Of a DNA stretch of 64,000 bases, positions 1 through 8,467 are shown piece by piece (within the stretch, counting starts at the first letter, position 1; each line of letters opens with the position of its first letter). The position numbers were made by a program, and so were the translations under genes. This DNA comes from QNYQ01 sp964542985 (GTDB lineage Archaea > Thermoproteota > Thermoprotei_A > Sulfolobales > Pyrodictiaceae): contig CAZIWH010000003.1 of the NCBI GenBank assembly GCA_964542985.1, forward strand, positions 6,351 to 70,350, in the 5' to 3' direction. Under the pieces are notes generated by a model. It worked only from the letters and a program-made list of their open reading frames with translations, was not told the origin of the DNA and made no database searches.

Positions 1-10
1 GCCCGTACGG

Positions 11-337
11 GTGGGCAGCATCAACGACCTGGCGAGAATCGCCGCAACAATAGTCACCCTTGGCCAGCCCGCTTACATAGTCAGATTCCCTGGCTCCAAG
101 GGCCGCGTCTACGGCATAATAGCGGTACTGAGAGACTATTACAAGTACTACGGTCTGCCAATGATATACTACTATGTTGATGGTGACGACAAGCTGAGCA
201 AAGGCAACTACCTTTTAGTAAAGGTGGACGACAGCGGCGAGCACATAGAGGTAGGCAAAGGTACCAGGCCCGGATGGATAGCAATACCGATCATAGATCT
301 AGCTGAGAAGCCACCCTTCTTCCCTGACGAAATATAG
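11..337 (+). CDS. conserved hypothetical protein, possibly 5'-truncated by the window edge
   Basis: A 108-residue frame opens with GTG at 11. The frame is still open to the window edge, so the true start may lie outside. The protein has no signal peptide or membrane segment and I see no catalytic motif. It mixes beta-type stretches rich in Tyr and Val, with an aromatic patch near residues 42-56, and ends in an acidic and proline-containing tail. Third-position GC looks like that of neighbouring genes, which supports coding. I do not recognise the family and assign no function. Confidence 0.6.
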   Translation: MGSINDLARIAATIVTLGQPAYIVRFPGSKGRVYGIIAVLRDYYKYYGLPMIYYYVDGDDKLSKGNYLLVKVDDSGEHIEVGKGTRPGWIAIPIIDLAEKPPFFPDEI

Positions 338-460
338 TTCCACACGAGGCTATGGCCCTACCTCATACCGCCCGTAGCCCCTTTTCCCGCATCCGAGATG
401 CGCGTATAGCTCCTAGCGCTGCACCGGAAGCAGCGGAAGAGGTAACACACCCCCACCCCC

Positions 461-483
461 TTTAAATCTAGTGCTGGTAGCAC
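461..483 (+). promoter_or_regulatory. TATA box followed by a 13-base dyad ahead of the ribbon-helix-helix gene
   Basis: TTTAAAT at 461-467 lies about 48 bases before the ATG at 513, a reasonable distance for an archaeal TATA box with a short leader. Directly after it, 471-483 reads GTGCT-GGT-AGCAC, a perfect 5-base inverted repeat. Its place between TATA and the expected transcript start suits an operator. Binding by the downstream regulator is inference. Confidence 0.45.
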
Positions 484-512
484 CTAAGGCTATACATCGG
501 TGAGACCCGGAC

Positions 513-719
513 ATGAGGCTCGTAACGGTGAAGATGCCTGAGACCTACCTGGAGGGGCTAGACGAGCTGGTAAAGATGGGCCGTTACAGCAGCCGCAGTG
601 AAGCAATAAGGATAGCCGTCCGCGAGCTACTCAAGCGCGAACTATGGGGAATACCGGAGCACCCTACCGGTTTCGAGCTCCTCCCGTCCCGGCGCGAACC
701 CCGCCGCGTAACCATCTAG
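513..719 (+). CDS. ribbon-helix-helix (CopG/Arc-type) transcription regulator
   Basis: A small 68-residue protein that fits the ribbon-helix-helix fold. It has an N-terminal beta strand (residues 2-8, LVTVKMP), a first helix (YLEGLDELVKMGR), a turn with SSRSEAIR, and a second helix (IRIAVRELLKREL). The SRSEAIR turn is characteristic of archaeal CopG proteins, which dimerise and insert the paired strands into the DNA major groove. The C-terminal 20 residues are Pro/Arg-rich and probably disordered. The ATG has GGTGAG upstream at about 500-505. The gene stands alone with a dyad at its promoter, so autoregulation is likely but unproven. The target is unknown. Confidence 0.85.
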   Translation: MRLVTVKMPETYLEGLDELVKMGRYSSRSEAIRIAVRELLKRELWGIPEHPTGFELLPSRREPRRVTI

Positions 720-875
720 CTCGCCCTCCTACGGGTAAGCGGCTTTTTGCCAGGGCACGGGGAGGAGCTGGAATCCTCATCGCCTTGTTTTCCCGCACCC
801 TCATCTCGCTTCTAGGCCTCTTCGGAGTGCCTTTCTTCTACCTCACCCCTAGGGGGAGTAGCATCCCGGGACCCC

Positions 876-2201
876 TTGATGCTTGCCCGTCGCGCAGCCC
901 TCGCCGTGCTGGTTGCGATGCTAGTGGCGCCACCCCTGCTTCTCCTAACTGCTAGGGCGCAGGGGCCTGCCCCAATAGTTGTCGCGAAGATAAGTGGTGT
1001 TATAGATGGCTCCACTGTAGACTACGTTAAGCAAGTTATAAGCTACGCGGAGGAGCAAGGCTCGCCGCTTATAGTGCTGGAGCTGAACACGCCTGGCGGA
1101 AGCCTCGAATCGGCCCTCAACATAGTTGTTATGCTGCGGCATGCCCATGTACCTGTGGTCGGCTATGTCGTTGAGCACTGGGCGATGAGTGCAGGCACGC
1201 TCATACTGGAATGTAGTCATGTGGCCGCTATGCAGCCTGGAACACTGATAGGGGCGGTGCAGCCGGTAGCACTCAGCCCTTCGGGCAACTATGTGCCGAT
1301 AAACGAGTCCAAGATACTCAACCCGGTATACAAGGAGATAGAGATGTGTATGAAGATGCATGGGCGCAACTATACCCTTGCAAGGAAGTTCGTCTACAAT
1401 AACCTAGTGCTCACAGCCAAGGAGGCACTCCGCCTCCATGCAGTAGACTATGTGGCACCAACGCTGACAGAGCTAATACACATGGTCAACAACACTGAGG
1501 TCACGGGGGCCTGGGGCCGTGAAAGGATAATCATTCCGCCTGGCACTCCCGTGGAGAAGTATGGTATGCCCCCAGGCCTCTATCTTGCCCACGTACTTTC
1601 CGACCCTCTCGTCAGCAGTATTCTCTCCAGCATAGGACTCCTCATAATCCTCCTCGGCCTTGCCGCTGGCCACCCACATCTCGCCGCGCTGGGAGTAGGG
1701 CTCATACTCCTCGGCCTCTTCGGGCTAGGCGTGAGCGCTAGCATAGTCGCCGCGGCGCTCATACTCATAGGTCTCATACTGCTCCTAGTGGAACTCTTCC
1801 TCATACCAGGCTTCGGCGTAGTAGGCTTCACCGGAATAGCGCTGATGCTCATAGGGGTCCTCGTGGCGTTCACCGGTCGCCCAGTCTATGTGGTGGGAGA
1901 GTCAATGAAGGCGGCGCTCGAGATAATGATAGCCGTATTGGTGCCCGTTGCTGTGTTGATAGCAGTAGCGGTGGTGAAGGTCGCAAGGCTCTGGAGGCGC
2001 CGCCCAGTATACATGCCAATGCCCATAGGTAAGCAAGGGAAAGCTCTGGATCCAATGGAGCCTGGCGAGGAGGGCTTCGTCATGGTTGAAGGCGAGTACT
2101 GGAAGGCTAGAAACGTGTCAGAGAAGCCGATAGGGAGGGGCGAGAAGATCAAGGTAGTGGGCAAGGATGGAGCGGTACTCTTAGTGGAGCCGGCGGGCTA
2201 A
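876..2201 (+). CDS. nfeD: membrane-bound serine protease of the NfeD / ClpP class
   Basis: A 441-residue protein with an N-terminal hydrophobic export segment (residues 8-27), a ClpP-like protease domain (about 30-210), four or five hydrophobic helices (about 235-380) and a C-terminal NfeD OB-type domain. S105 in AMSAGTL and K146 in NESKIL lie 41 residues apart, the same spacing as the Ser97/Lys138 dyad known for the Pyrococcus 1510-N protease, so activity is expected. Family members cut hydrophobic segments of stomatin-type partners. No stomatin gene is in this window, so the partner must be elsewhere or absent. TTG at 876 and ATG at 879 are adjacent start options. Confidence 0.9.
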   Translation: MMLARRAALAVLVAMLVAPPLLLLTARAQGPAPIVVAKISGVIDGSTVDYVKQVISYAEEQGSPLIVLELNTPGGSLESALNIVVMLRHAHVPVVGYVVEHWAMSAGTLILECSHVAAMQPGTLIGAVQPVALSPSGNYVPINESKILNPVYKEIEMCMKMHGRNYTLARKFVYNNLVLTAKEALRLHAVDYVAPTLTELIHMVNNTEVTGAWGRERIIIPPGTPVEKYGMPPGLYLAHVLSDPLVSSILSSIGLLIILLGLAAGHPHLAALGVGLILLGLFGLGVSASIVAAALILIGLILLLVELFLIPGFGVVGFTGIALMLIGVLVAFTGRPVYVVGESMKAALEIMIAVLVPVAVLIAVAVVKVARLWRRRPVYMPMPIGKQGKALDPMEPGEEGFVMVEGEYWKARNVSEKPIGRGEKIKVVGKDGAVLLVEPAG

Positions 2202-2214
2202 CAGGCCCGTTTTT
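2194..2214 (+). terminator. hairpin plus T5 terminator after nfeD
   Basis: CGGGC at 2194-2198 pairs with GCCCG at 2205-2209 and is followed at once by TTTTT at 2210-2214. The stem begins inside the last codons of nfeD and brackets its stop codon. Archaea need only the T run, so termination is likely with or without the hairpin. Confidence 0.6.
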
Positions 2215-2278
2215 CGCTACAACTGTTATTATTTGGTTCTTTCGTACTGTTACCGAGTCCCCTCGGGGCTGGAGAGGG

Positions 2279-3163
2279 GTGGCGCAGTACAAGCTAACGA
2301 TGTCCCAGAGAGAAGTTCTCGAGGCACTAATAAAGCTATACGAGCAGAAGAAGAGGCTCATAAAAAGCAAGGAGATAGCAGACGTAATTAACCGCGACGA
2401 GGGCACCGTTAGAAACATCATACTGAGCTTGAAGAGCCTAGGCCTTGTGGAGTCCAAGACGGGGCCAAGCGGCGGCTACATGCCCACGCTTAAGGCCTAC
2501 GAGATAATGCGTGGCCCGTCAACTCAGATACCCGTAAAGCTCAAGAAGAACGGCAAAGAGTTAGATATAACAATAATAAATATAGAGGTACTCGATATAT
2601 TGAACCCTGAAGGCGGTAGGGCGATATTGCGTGTCCAAGGCCCAATAAGGAGACTGCTGAGACCAGGAGACCACATAGAAATAGGCCCAACACCTCTTGT
2701 CAACATAAGGATTGAGGGCGAAATAATCCACCTTGACCCCGTGAGCAACCAGATAAGCGTCAAGATAACCCGCATGGTGAGCGTGCCCCGTGCCCATGTG
2801 CACGAGATAGCCGTGAAGAACCCGTTTACCGTGACCCCGGAGATGGGGCTCAGGCAGCTGGCCCGGGAGCTGGTAATGAGGCAGATAAGAGGTGCGCCGG
2901 TTCTCGAGGACGGGAAGCTGGTCGGCGTGATAACGCTCAGCGATGTTGCGAGAGCCCTCGCCGAGGGCAGGGTAGAGGCGAAGGTAGCCGACTACATGAG
3001 TAGGCCACCGATAACAATAAGAGAGACGGACGACATAAACAAGGCTATAGAACTAATGAATCGTCACGGGATAGGTAGGCTGCCCGTAGTGGATAGTACG
3101 GGACACCTAGTAGGCATAGTGACGAGGACAGACATACTGAAGTTCATAGCTGGGCTAAAGTAG
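2279..3163 (+). CDS. winged-helix and CBS-pair regulatory protein
   Basis: A 294-residue protein with three parts. Residues about 5-72 form a helix-turn-helix with a wing (KSKEIADVINRDEGTVRN, then LGLVESKTGPSGGY). Residues about 80-170 are a beta-rich middle domain. Residues about 175-294 are a tandem CBS pair (each repeat carrying the GVITLSDV / GIVTRTDIL signature). CBS pairs bind adenosyl ligands such as AMP, ATP or SAM, so this looks like a ligand-sensing DNA-binding protein of a type common in archaea. The GTG at 2279 has GGAGAGG only one base upstream, and the ATG at 2300 is an alternative start. Target genes cannot be told from the sequence. Confidence 0.85.
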   Translation: MAQYKLTMSQREVLEALIKLYEQKKRLIKSKEIADVINRDEGTVRNIILSLKSLGLVESKTGPSGGYMPTLKAYEIMRGPSTQIPVKLKKNGKELDITIINIEVLDILNPEGGRAILRVQGPIRRLLRPGDHIEIGPTPLVNIRIEGEIIHLDPVSNQISVKITRMVSVPRAHVHEIAVKNPFTVTPEMGLRQLARELVMRQIRGAPVLEDGKLVGVITLSDVARALAEGRVEAKVADYMSRPPITIRETDDINKAIELMNRHGIGRLPVVDSTGHLVGIVTRTDILKFIAGLK

Positions 3164-3391
3164 CCTAAGGGAAGGGGGCCCGTGAGGAATACTCCCCAGC
3201 GCGACCGTTCCCAGGGCTCCCATTGCCTGGGGCGGGGTGACCGAAGTTCCTTTAGCCGAGGCTCCGTGCCAGCAATGGTCTGGAAACAGATACTTTTATG
3301 AACTCGGTACAGGTGTGCTTTTCTCACGTGTGGAAGAAGGTGCGCCATCTCTCCCCAAGCCTTGGTAGGAGAGCGAGGTGGCGTGTACGCG

Positions 3392-3862
3392 ATGAAGCTT
3401 CCCGAGGAGGCTAAGGTGGAGGAGAAGCTCTCTAGGCTCATGAGTGAACTCCGCCGCCGGGGTTACAGGATAACAGCTCAGCGGCTAACGATAGCCCGTA
3501 TAGTGTTTGAGAACATAAAGGAGCACCCAAGCTTCATGCAGATACTGGAGGCTGTTAGGAGGAAAATGCCCAGCATAAGCCCTAGCACGGTGTATAACAA
3601 CCTACAGCTCCTCGAGCAACTAGGCTTCATAAAGAGTTTCGACGTTGCAGGCGAGACGCGCTATGACGACTCGCTCTTCCACATAAACGTTGTCTGCATG
3701 GATACGGGCAGGATATTCGACCTTGAGAACGACGAGAGGCTTGGATCCGAGCTCGCAGCACTTCTCGAGGAGGCGTATGGAGCCAAGGCGACGGAGATAA
3801 TCGTCTACGCCTACTGCGGCAGCAGAGCCAAAAGCGGTGGGGAGGGCTCAGGGCCAGGCTGA
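3392..3862 (+). CDS. Fur/PerR-family metalloregulator with reduced cysteine set
   Basis: The N-terminal winged helix is clear (GYRITAQRLTIARIVFENI, then SISPSTVYNNLQLLEQLGFI), followed by the family dimerisation domain. ATG 3392 is preferred because GAGGTGG ends 10 bases before it; upstream in-frame TTG 3362 and GTG 3383 are weaker. The usual HHH-x2-C-x2-C zinc motif is reduced to FHINVVCMDT, keeping one His and one Cys. The usual C-terminal CxxC is reduced to a single Cys in YAYCGSR. Family members respond to iron, zinc or peroxide. Which signal applies here is uncertain given the missing structural cysteines. A regulatory role is likely. Confidence 0.85.
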   Translation: MKLPEEAKVEEKLSRLMSELRRRGYRITAQRLTIARIVFENIKEHPSFMQILEAVRRKMPSISPSTVYNNLQLLEQLGFIKSFDVAGETRYDDSLFHINVVCMDTGRIFDLENDERLGSELAALLEEAYGAKATEIIVYAYCGSRAKSGGEGSGPG

Positions 3863-3997
3863 CGGCATCACCCTCTCAGCTTGGGCGACAGATCCTCACA
3901 GCCCCCCGAGGAGCAACTGAGAATCTCGAGCCGGCCTATAGGTGTCTCCGCGGGTTTCAGGTTTGAAATCCGGCTTGTTCTGAGCAATGTTACCCTG

Positions 3998-4321
3998 CTA
4001 CTGAGGCAGAGGGTCCGCAAGATCCAGTTCCTCGAGAATGCGTAAGAGTTCTGCGATGCGTTCGGCTATTCTTTTGCCATTGTCAGTGAGTCTGGCGCAC
4101 TTGCTGCTCCCACAGTAGTAGAGCTGTACGAGGCCGAGCATAGCCGCCTCCCTGGCGCTCCTGTAGGTAGTGCCTACGCCCATACCGTATCGGGGGATAT
4201 GATGGAGTGGCATGGGGCCGTGCTCGTAGAGTATGGCGAGCATGCGCAATATGCCTGGCTTTCCCAGGAACCAGTACCTGCGCCCTGTTTTCGTGGGCAA
4301 GGCTGGCCGCCTCTCCTTCAC
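3998..4321 (-). CDS. winged-helix DNA-binding protein
   Basis: The conserved-looking part begins KTGRRYWFLGKPGILRMLAIL and continues as a winged helix with a recognition segment GTTYRSAREAAMLGLV and a wing before ARLTDNGKRIAERI. This is the usual archaeal one-domain regulator layout. GTG at 4321 is chosen because GGGGA lies just upstream, giving 107 residues. A longer frame runs to 4420, but its extra N-terminus is Gly/Pro/Arg-rich and looks non-coding. Two cysteines sit in the wing region (YYCGSSKCARL) and could bind metal, which is speculative. It stands alone, convergent with the Fur gene. Confidence 0.7.
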   Translation of the reverse strand: MKERRPALPTKTGRRYWFLGKPGILRMLAILYEHGPMPLHHIPRYGMGVGTTYRSAREAAMLGLVQLYYCGSSKCARLTDNGKRIAERIAELLRILEELDLADPLPQ

Positions 4322-4524
4322 GTCTTTATCCCCGGCTTCCCTGGCGTCCTGCGACCAGAAGCCGCCAGGGGGAGTGTGTAGGGAAATGGGGGAGGCTCCC
4401 CGGCGGGTTCCGGGGGCCACCGGCTATCTTCCCCTCTGGGCGTCACTTGTCTATAAGGCCTTGATGCTGTAGCCTTATGTTAGGTACCATTATATCTCTG
4501 GAGTACCGCTGTACGGCTTCTTTG

Positions 4525-4962
4525 TTACACCCACTGCCGGAGCACTATCATTGAATTGGTACCGGCTACCCCTGGGATGCCGCGTATATAGTCAATGCTC
4601 TTGTTGACGTCATGTATCGCCTCTCCCCTTACGACTACGAGTATATCGTAGTCGCCGGTTACCTCGTAGACGGCCTCAACATGCTCTAGTTCAAGTATCT
4701 TCTTTGAGACCTCAGGCACCGATACGGGGGGCCTAGTGCGCACGAGTATGAATGCCCTTATCTCGTTGCCCGTGTCATATATTATTGTGAACTTTTTTAT
4801 GACGCCGGCTTTTATAAGCTTGGTCATCCTCTTCCTGACCGCGGACTCGCTTAGTCCGAGTTGCTGGGCGAGCTTAGCGTAGGATATCCTAGCATTATCC
4901 CTGAGTATTCTAAGCATTTTCAAATCGGTTTCGTCAAGAATTACTTGTTTCTGTGGTGACAA
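4525..4962 (-). CDS. Lrp/AsnC-family transcription regulator
   Basis: A full-length 145-residue Lrp/AsnC protein. The N-terminal helix-turn-helix (LDETDLKMLRILRDNARISY, then LAQQLGLSESAVRKRMTKL) is joined to a C-terminal RAM ligand-binding domain whose mark is VYEVTGDYDILVVVRG. Such proteins form octamers and respond to amino acids. The gene lies just downstream of pyrG in the same direction, 67 bases away, so the two may be co-transcribed. A second, different Lrp protein is encoded at 25535. The effector is unknown. Confidence 0.93.
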   Translation of the reverse strand: MSPQKQVILDETDLKMLRILRDNARISYAKLAQQLGLSESAVRKRMTKLIKAGVIKKFTIIYDTGNEIRAFILVRTRPPVSVPEVSKKILELEHVEAVYEVTGDYDILVVVRGEAIHDVNKSIDYIRGIPGVAGTNSMIVLRQWV

Positions 4963-5029
4963 GGCTCGGGCAACCGTAGGAGAAGGTGCGGAGACCGCTC
5001 AGGGGGTAAAGAGGAGTGCGTTAAATCCG

Positions 5030-6640
5030 CTACACGGCCCGCCTAGAAGCCTCCTCCAGGAGTCCACGGAACAGCGGTGCTGGCTTCATCGGCCTGCTCC
5101 TGAACTCCGGGTGCGGCTGGCTCCCAACGAAGAAGGGATGGTTTCTCAGCTCCACGAACTCCACGCGGCCTCCCTCGAGGCTATAGCCTGAGACGTCCAT
5201 GCCTGCTGCCACCAGCTTGTCGAGGTAGAGGGGGTTCACCTCATAGCGATGCCTGTGCCTCTCATACACTATCTCCCTGCCGCCGTATAGCTTGTAAACA
5301 AGCGTATTGTGAATCAGCTTTATCGGGTAGGAGCCAAGCCTCATCGTGCCTCCGAGCCTTGAGATATGGCGCTGCTCCTCAAGCAGGTCTATCACCGGGT
5401 ACGGAGTCTTCGGGTCTATCTCGGTGCTGTTGGCGCCCTCCAGGCCAGCTACATACCTCGCTATAGCTACGACGGCGAGCTGCATACCATAGCATATTCC
5501 GAGGAAGGGCTTCCCGGCCTCAATAACATGCCTTATGACTTGTATCTTGCCCTCAGCGCCCCTAGCTCCGAAGCCCGGTAGAACGACTACAGCATCATTT
5601 TCCTCGACAGGCTTCTTCGGGTCAAGCTTATCCCTCTCAACCAGTGTTGACTCGTACCAGTTCAGGATGGGTTTTATCCCCAGATGGGCTGCGGCGTGCC
5701 TTATCGCCTCGATTATGCTCAAGTAACTGTCCTTCAGCTTAGTGTATTTTCCCACCATTGCTATCCGGAGAGGCTTCGACGCCTCCTTAGCTTTATGTAT
5801 GAACTCCTTCCAGTCGTCAAGGTCGGGCTTTCTGTCCTCTAGGCCGAGGCGCTTGGAGAGGAAGCTGCCGACTCCTTGGCTCTCAAGCACCAGTGGTACC
5901 TCGTAGATCAGCTCGACATCGGGGTTGCTGAACACGGCATCGGGGGAGAGGTTAGCGTAGAGCGCTATCTTCCTCTTGGCTTCAGGTTCTAGGGGCCTCT
6001 GGCTCCTCGCTATTATGGCATCCGGCTGGATGCCTATCCTGCGCAGCTCCTGGACGCTGTGCTGGACGGGCTTTGTCTTCTGCTCGCCCGTGGTGCTGAG
6101 TATCGGGACGAGAGCTACGTGGACGAACATTGTGTTCTCATAGCCTTCCTCCATTCTCATCTGCCTTATAGCCTCGAGGAAGGGAAGCCCCTCTATGTCT
6201 CCGACCGTGCCCCCGATCTCGACGAAAACTATGTCAGCGCCGGTGTTGTGTGCAACCTCCCTTATTCTGGACTTAATCTCGTCAGTTATGTGTGGTATGA
6301 CTTGAACTGTCTGGCCTAGGTATTCGCCCCTTCTCTCCCTCTCTATGACGGTGAGGTAGACTTGTCCCGTCGTTATATTGTTCCTCTTTGATAGGAAGGT
6401 GCCGAGGAACCTCTCGTAGTGGCCGAGGTCTAGGTCTGTTTCCCCGCCGTCCTCGGTCACGTAGACCTCGCCGTGCATATATGGGTTCATTGTGCCTGCG
6501 TCAACGTTTATGTATGGGTCTATTTTTATCGCAGTAACATTGTACCTACGAGCCTTCATGAGGAGACCGAGGCTAGCTGTAGTTATTCCCTTTCCTACGC
6601 TGCTGAGGACCCCGCCAGTTACGAACACGTATTTCGTCAT
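5030..6640 (-). CDS. pyrG: CTP synthase
   Basis: CTP synthase converts UTP to CTP using glutamine and ATP, the last step of pyrimidine nucleotide synthesis. The 536-residue length is normal. The N-terminal synthetase domain starts KYVFVTGGVLSSVGKG and carries KIDPYINVDAGTMNPYMHGE. The C-terminal class I glutamine amidotransferase domain has the nucleophile in GICYGMQ and the His-Glu pair in QPHPE. All key residues are present. It lies near, but on the opposite strand to, the UMP genes at 7760-12503, so UMP and CTP synthesis genes sit together without sharing one operon. Confidence 0.98.
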   Translation of the reverse strand: MTKYVFVTGGVLSSVGKGITTASLGLLMKARRYNVTAIKIDPYINVDAGTMNPYMHGEVYVTEDGGETDLDLGHYERFLGTFLSKRNNITTGQVYLTVIERERRGEYLGQTVQVIPHITDEIKSRIREVAHNTGADIVFVEIGGTVGDIEGLPFLEAIRQMRMEEGYENTMFVHVALVPILSTTGEQKTKPVQHSVQELRRIGIQPDAIIARSQRPLEPEAKRKIALYANLSPDAVFSNPDVELIYEVPLVLESQGVGSFLSKRLGLEDRKPDLDDWKEFIHKAKEASKPLRIAMVGKYTKLKDSYLSIIEAIRHAAAHLGIKPILNWYESTLVERDKLDPKKPVEENDAVVVLPGFGARGAEGKIQVIRHVIEAGKPFLGICYGMQLAVVAIARYVAGLEGANSTEIDPKTPYPVIDLLEEQRHISRLGGTMRLGSYPIKLIHNTLVYKLYGGREIVYERHRHRYEVNPLYLDKLVAAGMDVSGYSLEGGRVEFVELRNHPFFVGSQPHPEFRSRPMKPAPLFRGLLEEASRRAV

Positions 6641-6692
6641 GTAGCGCCCGCTGCGAGGTCTAGCAGCTATTCGGGGTTGAAAAGCTCCGCGC

Positions 6693-7631
6693 CTAGCGTA
6701 GCCCAGCCATGACCTCAGGGTAGCGATAGAGGGCGTCGGCCGCCACTATAACCACGCGCTCCCCTCGTCCAAGGATGTCGTCTTCTACGAATCTCGCGAC
6801 GGCTGCATAAGCTGCTCCAGTGGATGGGCCTGCGGCTGTGCCGGTAGCTCTCAGCAGCCCCGCTATGCCTCGCAGCGCATCAGCCTGGGAGACCTCCACA
6901 ATCCTGTCTATGACGTCTAGGTGCCTCCTCACTAGAGGGGGAAGGTAGTAGCTTGTGAGGCCCTCTATCTCGTCGCCGCCCTCGCCTCCGCTCAGCTTGG
7001 AGCCCCTAGGCGTAACTGCGACAACCATTGTGTGACCGAGTTCCTCCTTAAGCCTCTTCCCTACACCGCTCACGGTGCCGCCCGTGCCCACGCCCATTAC
7101 GAAGGCATCTATCTCTGCGCCGAGCTGTCTCAGAATCTCCGGGCCCGTAGTCTCGTAGTGGGCGAGCATATTGTACTCGTTGCTCATCTGGTCCAGTAGG
7201 AGGCAGCCTCTCTTCTCCGCCTCCTCCACTGCCCACTCTCGCGTGAGGCCCTCATCGCCTATCTCGACTATCTCTGCGCCGAAGCTCCTTATGAAATCCT
7301 TCTTTATCCTAGATGCTCTCTTCTCCACGAATACTACTGCCTGGAGTCCGAGGAGGCTCGCGGCCCATGCAACCGAGGTGGCCGTGTTGCCGCTGCTTAT
7401 CTCAGCAACGCAGTCGCCGGGGGCTATGAGCGCCTCCTCGATGGCACCCTTAAGCATGTAGACAGCTATCCTGTCCTTGTGGCTTCCAGTCGGGTTCCCA
7501 TACTCCTTCTTGACGCACAGCTCTACTGCTCCAAGTCTATAGCAGCTGATAGGCGTAGAGCCCACCAGGGTTAGGAGCTTGGCCAGCCTCTCCCTTAGCT
7601 CAAGCCTGGAGGAGGGCCTGGAGGAGAACAT
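6693..7631 (-). CDS. PLP-dependent cysteine synthase-like enzyme (fold type II)
   Basis: A cysteine synthase / threonine synthase-related PLP enzyme of about 312 residues. The PLP lysine is in GNPTGSHKDR, the substrate loop is SSGNTATS, and the phosphate-binding loop is GVGTGGTVSG. These fit O-acetylserine or O-phosphoserine sulfhydrylase, or cystathionine beta-synthase without CBS domains. The exact substrate cannot be fixed by eye. ATG 7631 is chosen because GAGGGG precedes it closely; a GTG at 7682 would add an unusual N-terminus. It lies 52 bases before pyrG in the same direction and may be co-transcribed with it. Confidence 0.85.
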   Translation of the reverse strand: MFSSRPSSRLELRERLAKLLTLVGSTPISCYRLGAVELCVKKEYGNPTGSHKDRIAVYMLKGAIEEALIAPGDCVAEISSGNTATSVAWAASLLGLQAVVFVEKRASRIKKDFIRSFGAEIVEIGDEGLTREWAVEEAEKRGCLLLDQMSNEYNMLAHYETTGPEILRQLGAEIDAFVMGVGTGGTVSGVGKRLKEELGHTMVVAVTPRGSKLSGGEGGDEIEGLTSYYLPPLVRRHLDVIDRIVEVSQADALRGIAGLLRATGTAAGPSTGAAYAAVARFVEDDILGRGERVVIVAADALYRYPEVMAGLR

Positions 7632-7739
7632 GCCCCTCAAGATATGCGACACAAATACTCCCACCCCTACCTTATTCCTCACCGGTAAGGTCCAGGGCTG
7701 GACGATGTAGCGGCCAAGACGGCTGAAGGTAGTCGCCGT

Positions 7740-7749
7740 GTATTAATAC
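7740..7749. promoter_or_regulatory. palindromic TATA-like element in the pyr divergent region
   Basis: GTATTAATAC is a perfect 10-base palindrome in the gap between the divergent cysteine-synthase-like gene and pyrF. It resembles a TATA box readable both ways. It lies only about 10 bases before the annotated pyrF start, which is close for a TATA box. Either the pyrF start is further downstream or this element serves another role. Confidence 0.35.
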
Positions 7750-7759
7750 TTGGCTCCGT

Positions 7760-8467
7760 GTGATGTCGGACGCGTCTCCCCGGTGTAGCACGGCCTTGGG
7801 GCTGCTGGTTGCCCTCGACTGGTTTGACTCCCAGAACGACGCGGCAAGGCTTGTAGATGGGCTCTGCAGCATCGTCGATGGATTCAAGCTCGGTTTGCCT
7901 CTCCTCCTCTCCATGGGAGTCCGGAGTGCTAGGAGGCTGCGCAGCCTCTGCTCCAGGGCGCTGTGGGTCGGCGACATGAAGCTAGCCGACATAGGCTCCA
8001 CGATGAAGCTCGCCGCCAGGAGTGTTGAGGGATTGTTTGACGCCATCATAGCCCACAGCTTTGTCGGTCGGAGAGGCGCCCTCGATGAGCTGAAAGAGTA
8101 CCTGGACAGCACTGGTACGAAGCTAGTCCTCGTGGTGGCTATGAGCCACCCGGGCAGCATCGAAGTCTATGACGCTGTTCTGGACAAGGCACTTAAAGTC
8201 GCGGAGGAGCTGAGGCCCTGGGGTGTCGTGGCGCCGGCCACGAGGCCCAGTATAATCCGAGAGGCCCGGAGGAGGCTCCCCTGGGCGACAATACTGGCTC
8301 CAGGGGTCGGGGTCCAGGGCGCTAGGCCGGGCGACGCCCTATGCGCGGGCGCCGACTACGAGATAGTAGGGAGGCTTATCACCCGTAGCCCAGACCCTGT
8401 AGGGGAGGCGCGGCGCGTTCTCGGGTTGCAGCGGGAGGCGCTGCAGAGATGCAGGTCCCAAGCCTAG
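7760..8467 (+). CDS. pyrF: orotidine 5'-phosphate decarboxylase
   Basis: This enzyme decarboxylates OMP to UMP. The catalytic signature DMKLADIGST (the family D-x-K-x-x-D-I motif) is present. The N-terminal strand LLVALDWFD and the C-terminal phosphate loop region (LAPGVGVQGARPGD) match the family. Length 235 is normal for archaea. GTG 7760 and ATG 7763 are adjacent starts. It opens the pyrF-E-B-I-K-C run and its last 19 bases overlap pyrE, which indicates translational coupling of the two final UMP steps. Confidence 0.95.
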   Translation: MMSDASPRCSTALGLLVALDWFDSQNDAARLVDGLCSIVDGFKLGLPLLLSMGVRSARRLRSLCSRALWVGDMKLADIGSTMKLAARSVEGLFDAIIAHSFVGRRGALDELKEYLDSTGTKLVLVVAMSHPGSIEVYDAVLDKALKVAEELRPWGVVAPATRPSIIREARRRLPWATILAPGVGVQGARPGDALCAGADYEIVGRLITRSPDPVGEARRVLGLQREALQRCRSQA

